This document shows positions 1 to 5,396 of a stretch of 5,402 bases of DNA, in pieces; the stretch's first letter is position 1, and each line of letters opens with the position of its first letter. The DNA lies in assembly GCA_023402915.1 (NCBI GenBank), contig JAEYFO010000083.1:1-5402 (forward strand), in the 5' to 3' direction. The DNA comes from Bacillota bacterium. GTDB lineage: Bacteria > Bacillota > Clostridia > Christensenellales > CALWSW01. Made by a program: the position numbers and the translations under genes. The notes under the pieces were generated by a model, which was not told the DNA's origin, searched no databases, and saw only the letters and a program-made list of their open reading frames with translations.

Positions 1-9
1 TGATATAAT
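1..9 (+). promoter_or_regulatory. Possible extended -10 promoter element upstream of the TetR gene
   Basis: The window opens with TGATATAAT, which matches the extended -10 consensus (TG, one base, TATAAT) exactly. The -35 region would lie outside the window. If real, transcription would start near base 16 and run through an A-rich leader into the TetR reading frame. The TetR frame is also open across this element, so it could instead be chance inside a longer coding region. The A-rich composition of bases 10-75, unlike the GC-rich codons after base 100, favours a noncoding leader. Confidence 0.4.
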
Positions 10-151
10 CAGGGAAACAAACAGAAAAAAGCGCAAAAGAAAGCGGCGCGCACAAAAGCATAGGAACAAAAGAGAACAGCAGCGGACGGAAACGCTCGAA
101 AAGATCCGCAGCACGGCGGACGATCCGGCGCAGAAAGCGGGCTTTGAAAAA

Positions 152-661
152 ATGACCATCCGCCAGATCTGCGAGCGGGCGGGCGTGGCCATCGGCGGGT
201 TTTACCACTATTTCAAAACGAAGGACGACCTGCTCTTCGACCGCTACGCGCGGGGCGTCCGGGCGTTTGAACAGCTGGAAGAGGAGGTGCTTTGCAAACT
301 CTCCCCTCTTGAGGCCCTGCGGGAGCTGAACCGCTTCAGCATCGAATACACCGAGAGCCGTGTGGCCGACCTTTCGATCGAGTATCATGCGGCGATGGTC
401 AAAACCTATCAGCAGTGGAAAGCGCGGCTGGACGACGTGCAGCAGGTGTTTGCGCGCAGGTACTTTACCCTCGGCTGCGAGAGCGGCGAGATTCGCTCGG
501 ACTATTCGCCGGAGGAGCTGGCCGGCATGTTCTTTTGCATGAGCACGGGCTATCGCTACGCGGGCCTGCTGGAAGAACCGGGCTATTGCCAGAGGTGCCG
601 CCTGGCGGAGCAGATCGACCGCTGGCTCTGCTCGTTGAGGAACCCGGAGAGAAAGAGCTGA
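152..661 (+). CDS. TetR/AcrR-family transcriptional regulator (N-terminus unresolved)
   Basis: This is a DNA-binding repressor-type protein with an N-terminal helix-turn-helix and a C-terminal all-helical ligand and dimer domain. Residues 2-28 (TIRQICERAGV, then GGFYHYFKTKDDLL) are the classic TetR helices 2 to 4: turn glycine, recognition helix ending in YHYF, then the K-x-K-DDLL segment. The remaining ~140 residues are helical and divergent, so no ligand can be named. Base 152 was chosen because it is the only ATG, GTG or TTG in frame in the window, but it has no Shine-Dalgarno sequence. The homology clearly continues upstream in frame: bases 86-151 encode TETLEKIRSTADDPAQKAGF then EK, which resembles TetR helix 1. 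The frame is open back to base 2. From about base 83 the protein would be ~192 residues, normal for the family. The start is therefore either upstream of the window, non-canonical, or lost. The targets are unknown; no divergent partner gene is visible. Confidence 0.85.
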   Translation: MTIRQICERAGVAIGGFYHYFKTKDDLLFDRYARGVRAFEQLEEEVLCKLSPLEALRELNRFSIEYTESRVADLSIEYHAAMVKTYQQWKARLDDVQQVFARRYFTLGCESGEIRSDYSPEELAGMFFCMSTGYRYAGLLEEPGYCQRCRLAEQIDRWLCSLRNPERKS

Positions 662-761
662 AAAGGCAGGGGGAGCCGAAGGAGGATGCTGCGGATTTTC
701 TGAAAAAGCAGAAAACAAAGCGGCCTTGAGGAGTTTCTTTGCCGGGCGTGTCGCCCCAAGG

Positions 762-810
762 GTGGGAAAAGTACCGATCAAAACCGGCGATACTCCCACT
801 TTTTAATTTT
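762..810 (+). terminator. Probable intrinsic terminator downstream of the TetR gene
   Basis: GTGGGA (762-767) pairs with TCCCAC (794-799). After a three-base bulge, GTA (771-773) pairs with TAC (791-793), and CCG (774-776) with CGG (785-787), closing a loop of about eight bases. The stem is followed directly by TTTTTAATTTT (800-810). This is an imperfect but plausible rho-independent terminator about 100 bases after the TetR stop codon. Confidence 0.5.
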
Positions 811-863
811 CGTCCTTTCCTCTTCCTGGACGATTTCGTTCCTTATTCAAAAAGTTCAGAAGC

Positions 864-902
864 AAAAATGCACCACCCCATCGACAGGGTGGTGCATTTT
901 TT
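864..902 (-). terminator. Strong intrinsic terminator, probably of the decayed FAD oxidoreductase gene
   Basis: AAAAATGCACCACCC (864-878) and GGGTGGTGCATTTTT (887-901) are perfect 15-base inverted repeats around an eight-base loop, with A and T runs at the two ends. It can act as a terminator on both strands. On the minus strand it begins 15 bases after the stop codon of the oxidoreductase remnant (917-919), the usual position for that gene's own terminator. On the plus strand it could also stop any read-through from the TetR gene. Confidence 0.85.
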
Positions 903-916
903 GATTGGGAAGGGAA

Positions 917-1089
917 TCAACCGATATCCGCAGCAGCGGTTTGTGCCGAAACCTTGCCGTACACAACGGCCAGAGTGGCCATGCCGGCGTTGAGGGTGTT
1001 GCCGTCGCCGAATGGGCCATGCCGTGGCCTGCGCCGTACAGGCCGGGAATGACCTGATCTTCCGTGTTCAGGGCGCGGCCAGCTTTTCT
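917..1089 (-). pseudogene. Decayed C-terminal remnant of an FAD-dependent oxidoreductase (fumarate reductase-like)
   Basis: Read on the minus strand, bases 1089-1015 encode KAGRALNTEDQVIPGLYGAG and then HGMA. Continuing in another frame from 1012 to the stop at 917-919, the sequence encodes FGDGNTLNAGMATLAVVYGK and then VSAQTAAADIG. Joined, this follows the conserved C-terminal pattern of FAD_binding_2-type enzymes (fumarate reductase flavoprotein, urocanate reductase, 3-ketosteroid dehydrogenase relatives). Their pattern is a 'LDTEG-IPGLYAAG' strand that contacts FAD, then a 'GDGY...G...YG+IAG--AA' end. The two halves are in different frames, with the break near 1012-1017, and nothing recognisable lies upstream. 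At least the N-terminal FAD-binding half and the catalytic domain are missing. The gene is therefore dead, leaving only about 55 codons. A strong terminator survives just downstream. The exact subfamily and substrate cannot be told from so short a piece. Confidence 0.6.
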
Positions 1090-1459
1090 TTTGCATACAA
1101 TGCGGAGGACCATGCAGTTTTTGCAAAGCGGGCAGCTCGGCTTCTTCCGCGCGGCTGTCACGAGCCGTCTGTTTCGAGGGAAAAGCAGCTCGCGGGGGGA
1201 GACGGGGAGGAAGGGAGCGGCTGAAAGCAATTCGCGTTCGGGGTTTGACAGGACGTTGAAGGGAGATTTGAAGGGAAAAGCGGCAAAGAGAGCGGATGGG
1301 TTCCGCACGGTGGGCTTTGAAACGCGGCTTTGACGCAGAAAGCGTCCCATCTGCCAGCAGTATCACAGATGGGACGCTGTTCGGAAAAGTCCGGGGAACG
1401 GTTTTCTTTTTTTGAAGGAATCCGCGCCCTTTGGCCGATCTCCGCCCAAACGGAGCCGC
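1090..1459. other. Intergenic stretch with no recognisable gene
   Basis: I find no credible coding region here. Reading frames exist on both strands but have skewed composition and no ribosome binding sites or family motifs. Bases 1180-1300 are strongly purine-rich on the + strand (runs such as GGGGGGAGACGGGGAGGAAGG). A minus-strand frame near 1125-1145 encodes CPLCKNC, which could be chance or part of an older, more decayed section of the neighbouring remnant. A TTGACA occurs at 1245-1250 but has no -10 box at proper spacing. The only structured element is the hairpin at 1341-1378. Confidence 0.5.
1341..1378 (-). terminator. 13-bp hairpin, probable terminator of mreB
   Basis: AGCGTCCCATCTG (1341-1353) and CAGATGGGACGCT (1366-1378) are perfect inverted repeats around a 12-base loop. 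On the minus strand the hairpin lies about 80 bases after the mreB stop codon and its last paired bases run into a short TTTCTG tract. The stem is strong but the T-run is poor, so it could be an intrinsic terminator, an mRNA 3'-end stabiliser, or both. Confidence 0.5.
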
Positions 1460-2518
1460 TCACACAGACGTGGTTTCAAAATAGTCGCCCCGCTTGTAGT
1501 CGTAGACTGCGCCGCGGGAGTACAGGTCGATGTTTTCAAGGGCCTTGCCCGTGCCGATGGCGACGCAGGACACCGCATCCTCGGCGATGTAGCAGGGCAC
1601 CTTCGTGTGCTCGGAGATGAACTTGTCCATGCCGTAGAGCAGCGCGCCGCCGCCCGTGAGGCAAATGCCGTTGTCCGCGATGTCGCTCGTGAGCTCGGGA
1701 GGCGTTTTTTCGAAAATGCCGCGCACCGATTCGAGGATGGTCTGGAGCGGCTCTTCAAGCGCTTCGATCATTTCGTTGGAGCCGACGGTGAGCGACTGGG
1801 GCAGACCGGAGATCAGATTCCGGCCCTTGACCTCCATGAAGATGGGCTCCCGGCGGGGATAGGCCGAGCCGATGTTGATCTTCATCTCTTCCGCCGTGCG
1901 CTCGCCGATGAGCAGGTTGTGCTTTTTGCGCATGTAGCGGATGATGGATTCGTCGAACTTGTCGCCCGCGATCTTGATGGAATCGGACAGCACCGCGCCG
2001 CCGAGCGAGATGACCGCCACGTCCGTCGTGCCGCCGCCGATGTCCACGACCATGTGGCCGCGGGGCTCGGAGATGTCCAGCGAAGCGCCGATGGCCGCCG
2101 CGAGGGGCTCTTCGATCAGGAAGGTGTGGCGCGCGCCCGCTTCTTCCGTCGCGTCGATGACGGAGCGCTTTTCCACTTCCGTCACGCCGCTGGGCACGCA
2201 CACCACCACGCGGGGCTTGAAGAAGATGCGGCGGCCCACCACTTTTTTGAGGAAGTGGCGCAGCATCCGCTCCGTAATGTCAAAGTTGGAGATCACGCCG
2301 TCCTTGAGCGGGCGGATGGCCATGATATTGCCGGGGGTACGGCCCAGCATCAGCCGCGCGTCCTCGCCGATGGCAAGGATGCGGCCGGAAATTTTTTCGA
2401 CAGCAACAACGGACGGCTCGCGAAGAACGATGCCCTTTCCCTTTACGTAGACCAGCACGGAGGACGTGCCCAGGTCGATACCCACGTCGTTGAGCTGAAA
2501 CAGGTCAAAGAAACCCAT
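1460..2518 (-). CDS. mreB: MreB/Mbl-family rod-shape-determining actin-like protein
   Basis: This bacterial actin forms ATP-dependent, membrane-bound filaments that guide the elongation machinery building the lateral cell wall. At 352 residues it is full length for the family. Visible motifs in order: phosphate-1 loop D15-LGTSS; KGKGIVL-EPSVVA (26-39); the family signature GRTPGNI-AIRPLKDGVI (59-76); a hydrophobic IFF at 98-100 where family members have their membrane-insertion loop; EEP-AAAIGA at 136-145 with the likely catalytic Glu137; phosphate-2 loop DIGGGTTD (159-166); LIGERTAEE (203-211); TPPEL-SDI (272-280); and the adenosine loop TGGGALLYG (288-296). The start has a good AAAGGGA site (2533-2527) eight bases upstream. 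Oddities are Ser-Ser instead of the usual Ala-Asn after DLGT, and a short charged tail. No mreC or mreD follows and a terminator-like hairpin lies downstream, so it seems monocistronic. It may therefore be an Mbl or MreBH-type paralogue rather than the mreBCD copy. Confidence 0.95.
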   Translation of the reverse strand: MGFFDLFQLNDVGIDLGTSSVLVYVKGKGIVLREPSVVAVEKISGRILAIGEDARLMLGRTPGNIMAIRPLKDGVISNFDITERMLRHFLKKVVGRRIFFKPRVVVCVPSGVTEVEKRSVIDATEEAGARHTFLIEEPLAAAIGASLDISEPRGHMVVDIGGGTTDVAVISLGGAVLSDSIKIAGDKFDESIIRYMRKKHNLLIGERTAEEMKINIGSAYPRREPIFMEVKGRNLISGLPQSLTVGSNEMIEALEEPLQTILESVRGIFEKTPPELTSDIADNGICLTGGGALLYGMDKFISEHTKVPCYIAEDAVSCVAIGTGKALENIDLYSRGAVYDYKRGDYFETTSV

Positions 2519-2590
2519 GTGTCATGTCCCTTTCTGAGGTTTGGAATGCCGCAGGCCAAAAAAGCGGCGCTGCACTACACATTTATAATC

Positions 2591-2619
2591 ACTATACTCT
2601 ATCTTCGCACTTTTTTCAA
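2591..2619 (-). promoter_or_regulatory. mreB promoter (-35 TTGAAA, -10 TATAGT)
   Basis: On the minus strand TTGAAA (2619-2614) and TATAGT (2596-2591) are separated by exactly 17 bases, a near-consensus housekeeping promoter. Transcription would start near base 2584, giving a leader of about 65 bases before the mreB start codon at 2518. Confidence 0.65.
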
Positions 2620-2736
2620 ACGCATTTTGTCGAACGAAGGCCATAAGACGGCATTGTTCATACTTTTTTCGAAATTTTTGAAGGGATCCGCGCGCTGCAA
2701 AGGTTTGAACGAACTTAAAACAATGCCCCCTGCCCC

Positions 2737-2766
2737 TTGCCCGCGCCGCGCCGCTTGCGCTATAAT
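2737..2766 (+). promoter_or_regulatory. Sortase gene promoter (-35 TTGCCC, -10 TATAAT)
   Basis: A perfect -10 box TATAAT (2761-2766) lies 18 bases after TTGCCC (2737-2742), a partial match to the -35 consensus. The expected start of transcription is near 2773, which leaves a leader of about 114 bases before the sortase ATG. This promoter lies inside an upstream extension of the sortase reading frame, an argument against starting the protein any earlier than 2887. Confidence 0.6.
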
Positions 2767-2871
2767 CGTTACGACAGACAGAGCGCCGGGACGCGGAGAC
2801 AGCCGGGAGAGCGGTTTTTTCCGGAAAAGCGCGGCGCAGTGCATCGAAAATCAGAAATTTTTTTATTGTTC

Positions 2872-2877
2872 AGGAGG
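2872..2877 (+). promoter_or_regulatory. Consensus ribosome binding site fixing the sortase start
   Basis: A perfect AGGAGG ends nine bases before the ATG at 2887. It decides the start: the reading frame is open further upstream to a possible ATG at 2737, but that codon has no ribosome binding site and overlaps the promoter. Confidence 0.85.
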
Positions 2878-2886
2878 AATGCGATC

Positions 2887-3696
2887 ATGAAACATACTAC
2901 GCGCATCGCGGCGCTGGGCCTGGCGGCCCTGCTGCTGCTTTCGGGCTGCTCCAAGGCCCCTGCCGCCATCGAGGGCGACGACGTGATCGGCGCGCCGGAA
3001 GAGACCCTCGCCCCCGTCGAAACGGATGCGCCCGAAGAAACGCCCGCCCCGTCGGACGATCAGGGCCTCGATCAGCTGCCCCAGCTCGAGCCGGACGGCA
3101 TCCCCGATCCGGGCGAGGAAACGCCCACGGAGAAAATGAGCTACGACAAGGACTACCAGCGCTTCAAGGATCAGAATTCCGATGTGGTGGGCTGGATCTC
3201 TGTGCCCAACACCCGCATCGAATACCCCGTCCTGCGCACGACGGACAACGACTATTACCTCCATTATAATGCGCTCAGGGAGCAGTCCAAGTCCGGCGCC
3301 ATTTTCATGGATTACCGCAATTCCGATTTTGAGGGCTCGCGGCACGTCATCATTTACGGCCACAACATGCGCAACGCCACCATGTTCCACGACCTCAACA
3401 GCTACAAGCAGAAGGACTTTTTCGAAAACAACCCCACCATCACGCTGTGGATGGACGGCCAGAAATACGAATACCAGGTCTTTGCGGCGCACGTCGTGCT
3501 GGCGGACATCAACTTCATCCGCACGAAGTTCAAGAGCGACGAGGAATTTGTGGACTATTTCAAGGAGTTCAAGTCCTACAGCAAGTTCCAGAACAACGTC
3601 GAAGTGGAAGCGGGCGACCAGGTGCTGACCCTTTCCACCTGCACGTATGAATACGACGATTCCCGGTTCGTGGTGCAGGCCGTGCGCAAGCGCTGA
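2887..3696 (+). CDS. Class B sortase with lipoprotein signal peptide
   Basis: This cysteine transpeptidase cleaves secreted proteins at a C-terminal sorting motif and joins them to the peptidoglycan, outside the membrane. The protein has 269 residues. Residues 1-21 form a lipoprotein signal peptide: a positive start, a hydrophobic core GLAALLLL and lipobox LSGC with Cys21. Residues 22-82 are an acidic, Pro-, Glu- and Asp-rich linker, probably a flexible stalk. The sortase fold covers about 90-269. Class B hallmarks are DVVGWISVPNTRIEYPVL (99-116), DNDYYLHYN (120-128) and SGAIFMDYRN (136-145). The catalytic triad is complete: His160 in IIYGHNM, Cys252 in LSTCTYEY and Arg260 in DSRFVVQAVR. Sortases usually keep an uncleaved transmembrane helix; a lipidated anchor is unusual. 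The next gene encodes a protein ending in VPKTG, a hydrophobic helix and a basic tail, its likely substrate. Promoter, AGGAGG site and terminator make this a single-gene unit. I give no srtB symbol, because orthology to the NPQTN-specific enzyme is not shown. Confidence 0.95.
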   Translation: MKHTTRIAALGLAALLLLSGCSKAPAAIEGDDVIGAPEETLAPVETDAPEETPAPSDDQGLDQLPQLEPDGIPDPGEETPTEKMSYDKDYQRFKDQNSDVVGWISVPNTRIEYPVLRTTDNDYYLHYNALREQSKSGAIFMDYRNSDFEGSRHVIIYGHNMRNATMFHDLNSYKQKDFFENNPTITLWMDGQKYEYQVFAAHVVLADINFIRTKFKSDEEFVDYFKEFKSYSKFQNNVEVEAGDQVLTLSTCTYEYDDSRFVVQAVRKR

Positions 3697-3715
3697 GCGG
3701 AATCAAAAAGTTTTG

Positions 3716-3742
3716 AAAGAGCGGTTCGTCCGCTCTTTTTTT
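3716..3742 (+). terminator. Intrinsic terminator of the sortase gene
   Basis: AAAGAGCGG (3716-3724) pairs perfectly with CCGCTCTTT (3730-3738) around the five-base loop TTCGT and continues into an uninterrupted T-run to 3742. It starts 20 bases after the sortase stop codon, so the downstream surface protein gene needs its own promoter. Confidence 0.9.
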
Positions 3743-3840
3743 GCGCCCAAAATCAGAAAAGCCGGAAAGCTGGGGCGTTTTTCCAAAAGAAGCGGCTGGA
3801 AGATCCTGCCTGCGCTTTATGAACGAGCCGAGAATAAATA

Positions 3841-3910
3841 ACGAATTTATTGCGAATAAACCGTGGATAAAACATAAATTCGTAATACATCGCAATAAAA
3901 ACGCAATATT
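3841..3910. repeat. AT-rich block with overlapping inverted repeats upstream of the surface protein promoter
   Basis: In a GC-rich window this 70-base block is strikingly AT-rich. ACGAATTTAT (3841-3850) and ATAAATTCGT (3874-3883) are perfect 10-base inverted repeats. The overlapping TTTATTGCG (3846-3854) and CGCAATAAA (3891-3899) are perfect 9-base inverted repeats. CGCAATA recurs at 3902-3908. The block ends five bases before the -35 box at 3915. It may be a regulator-binding region, an UP element that raises promoter strength, or both. No regulator can be named. Confidence 0.6.
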
Positions 3911-3914
3911 TCTA

Positions 3915-3943
3915 TTGACCGGACGGCTGCATCGCGCTATGCT
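3915..3943 (+). promoter_or_regulatory. Surface protein gene promoter (-35 TTGACC, -10 TATGCT)
   Basis: TTGACC (3915-3920) and TATGCT (3938-3943) are separated by exactly 17 bases, a good vegetative-type promoter. The start of transcription would be near 3950, about 64 bases before the ATG. The AT-rich inverted-repeat block directly upstream could boost or regulate it. Confidence 0.7.
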
Positions 3944-4013
3944 CAAAACCAGCCGCCGCCCCTTTCCTGCCGGGCGCGGCACGAAACAGAACCAGAAAGG
4001 GGAACCACGAACC

Positions 4014-5363
4014 ATGAAAAAACTGATGTCTCTGGCGCTGAGCGGCCTGCTGGCCGCCGGCGCTCTCGCCGCCACGGCGTTTGTCAGCGGCCCGTCCGCC
4101 GTTTTGCCCGCGCAGAAGGACGCCTTTTCCGTCGCCGGGCTGAAGATCACCGACGCTTCCGCCGTCACGCAGGGCGTGCGCGTCTGGAGCGCGCTGGCCG
4201 ACCGGAGCAAAGAAAAGTTCGTCGCCAACGAGGTGATGTATTACGCGCTGGAGCTGGAGGTGAAAAACCCCATCAAAGACGTGACCGTCAACAGCGCCGT
4301 GGGCAAGGAATACACCGTGCTGGTCAGCTCGGAATCGGCCGATCTTTCGGTCAACACCATGATGGACGTCGTGCTTTCGCACCCCCATGAGAGCGACCTT
4401 GCCAACGTCGTTTCCACGGCGAACGGCACGACGAAGGCCAACGCCACAAACGCCCTTTCCTACGAGCGGGACAAAAACACCCTGACGTTCCGCATGAAGG
4501 TGTGGAACGACGACGCTTCCGCCTCGAATGTCAACGTGGGCAGCGAGCATTTTAATCTGGGCGCAAGGGAAACGAGCACCGCGCCCGCATCGAACGCTTT
4601 TACCATCGGCTTTACGGGCATCAACCGCGCCGCGGCGCCCGGCGCGCTCACGGCCAAGGTCTCGCCCAGGGAACACACCTTCAAGGACGGCGTGCTTTCT
4701 GTGGTGATGAACGGCCGGACGTACCGCATCGCCAAGACCGCCGCTTCCTGGAAGGCGGCGAGCGATCCGGCTTCCTGGCCGCAGACCGTGGCGGAGTCCC
4801 TCTCCACCGTGGGCTATGAGATCGCGCTGATGGCGAACGGCACGGACGCGCTGCCCATCGTGACGCTGGACACCGAGGTGACGAACGCCGACGGCTACGG
4901 CGTGTCGCTGGGCCTTGCAAAGGACGGGCGCATGATCGTCAAAAACACGTTCAACAACGCCTATGTTTACGCCGACAACGCCCAAAGCGCCTTCACGGCG
5001 GAGGAGCTGAGCCGCTTTGACACCATGATGAGCGATTTCGGCTTCAGCACGGCGCACAACTATAAATTGCAGGACAGCAACTTCGAGCAGGCCACCACCT
5101 ACGAAGCGACACTGACCGCCGCCTATAACCGGAAGGACGAAGAGGCCGACGTGGACGAGCCCACGGATGAGAAGCCGGACGACGAGATCGACGGTGGCGT
5201 GGAAGAACTGCCGGACGACGAGATCGACGAGGAGCCGGGCGTGGAGGAAGTGCCCAAGACGGGCGACGGCGCTTCCCATGCAGCGCTGGCGCTTTCTCTC
5301 GGCGCGGCGGGTCTGCTGGCGCTGGCCGCAGGGACGCTTCTTCGAAAAAGGGAACAGGAGTAA
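4014..5363 (+). CDS. Secreted surface protein with VPKTG cell-wall sorting signal
   Basis: This 449-residue protein is probably exported and covalently attached to peptidoglycan by a sortase; the function of its body is unknown to me. Residues 1-22 are a Sec signal peptide (MKKLM, then a hydrophobic Ala/Leu core) with plausible cleavage after Ala19 or Ala22. Residues ~35-370 show alternating hydrophobic stretches, as expected for beta-rich extracellular domains, with no cysteine anywhere. I recognise no family. Residues ~375-412 are a very acidic stalk containing two PDDEID repeats (388-393 and 400-405). The C-terminus is a complete sorting signal: VPKTG (413-417), a hydrophobic helix (423-443) and the charged tail RKREQE. 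The motif differs from canonical LPXTG by its first residue. ATG 4014 was chosen because it opens the signal peptide and has AAAGGGGA (3996-4003) ten bases upstream; the frame is open further upstream but without a ribosome site. The lipoprotein-type class B sortase next door, on the same strand, is the likely anchoring enzyme, though it is transcribed separately. Confidence 0.9.
   Translation: MKKLMSLALSGLLAAGALAATAFVSGPSAVLPAQKDAFSVAGLKITDASAVTQGVRVWSALADRSKEKFVANEVMYYALELEVKNPIKDVTVNSAVGKEYTVLVSSESADLSVNTMMDVVLSHPHESDLANVVSTANGTTKANATNALSYERDKNTLTFRMKVWNDDASASNVNVGSEHFNLGARETSTAPASNAFTIGFTGINRAAAPGALTAKVSPREHTFKDGVLSVVMNGRTYRIAKTAASWKAASDPASWPQTVAESLSTVGYEIALMANGTDALPIVTLDTEVTNADGYGVSLGLAKDGRMIVKNTFNNAYVYADNAQSAFTAEELSRFDTMMSDFGFSTAHNYKLQDSNFEQATTYEATLTAAYNRKDEEADVDEPTDEKPDDEIDGGVEELPDDEIDEEPGVEEVPKTGDGASHAALALSLGAAGLLALAAGTLLRKREQE
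5174..5254 (+). repeat. Degenerate tandem repeat encoding the acidic stalk
   Basis: A 20-base sequence beginning GCCGGACGAC occurs identically at 5174-5193 and 5210-5229, a 36-base (12-codon) period. A further related pair encodes GVEEL and GVEEV. At protein level the unit is PDDEID-(2-4 residues)-VEE-L/V, repeated twice just before the sorting motif. Such units commonly vary in copy number in wall-spanning stalks. Confidence 0.7.
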
Positions 5364-5382
5364 CACAAACGATTGAATAAGA

Positions 5383-5396
5383 CCGCCCGTGGGCGG
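5383..5396 (+). terminator. Possible start of a terminator after the surface protein gene
   Basis: CCGCC (5383-5387) can pair with GGCGG (5392-5396) around a four-base loop, 20 bases after the stop codon. The window ends six bases later with no T-run visible, so whether this is an intrinsic terminator cannot be decided here. Confidence 0.3.

Noticed and set aside
744..756. GGGCG-TGT-CGCCC hairpin as the TetR terminator
   Set aside because: Only five pairs with a three-base loop and no T-run; the structure at 762-810 is the better candidate.
739..993. 84-codon open frame on the + strand after the TetR gene
   Set aside because: It has no ribosome site, runs through two hairpins, and its later half is antisense to the oxidoreductase remnant.
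1245..1250. Perfect TTGACA as a promoter -35 box on the + strand
   Set aside because: No -10-like hexamer occurs at suitable spacing and no gene follows on that strand.
2584..2589. TATAAT on the + strand as a second sortase promoter
   Set aside because: No -35-like hexamer lies 16-18 bases upstream; the AT-rich patch is better explained by the minus-strand mreB promoter.
2737..2886. N-terminal extension of the sortase to the ATG at 2737
   Set aside because: It overlaps the promoter, has no ribosome binding site, and would bury the lipoprotein signal peptide behind 50 residues; AGGAGG before 2887 fixes the start.
1412..2890. 492-codon open frame on the + strand opposite mreB
   Set aside because: It lies antisense to a clear MreB gene. 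Its translation is His-, Asp- and Val-rich low-quality sequence typical of the complement of GC-rich coding DNA, with no ribosome site, and it runs through both divergent promoters.
3912..5366. 484-codon open frame on the minus strand opposite the surface protein gene
   Set aside because: The opposite strand has a signal peptide, ribosome site, promoter and sorting signal. This frame is a compositional shadow rich in Val, Arg, His and Gly with no recognisable motif.
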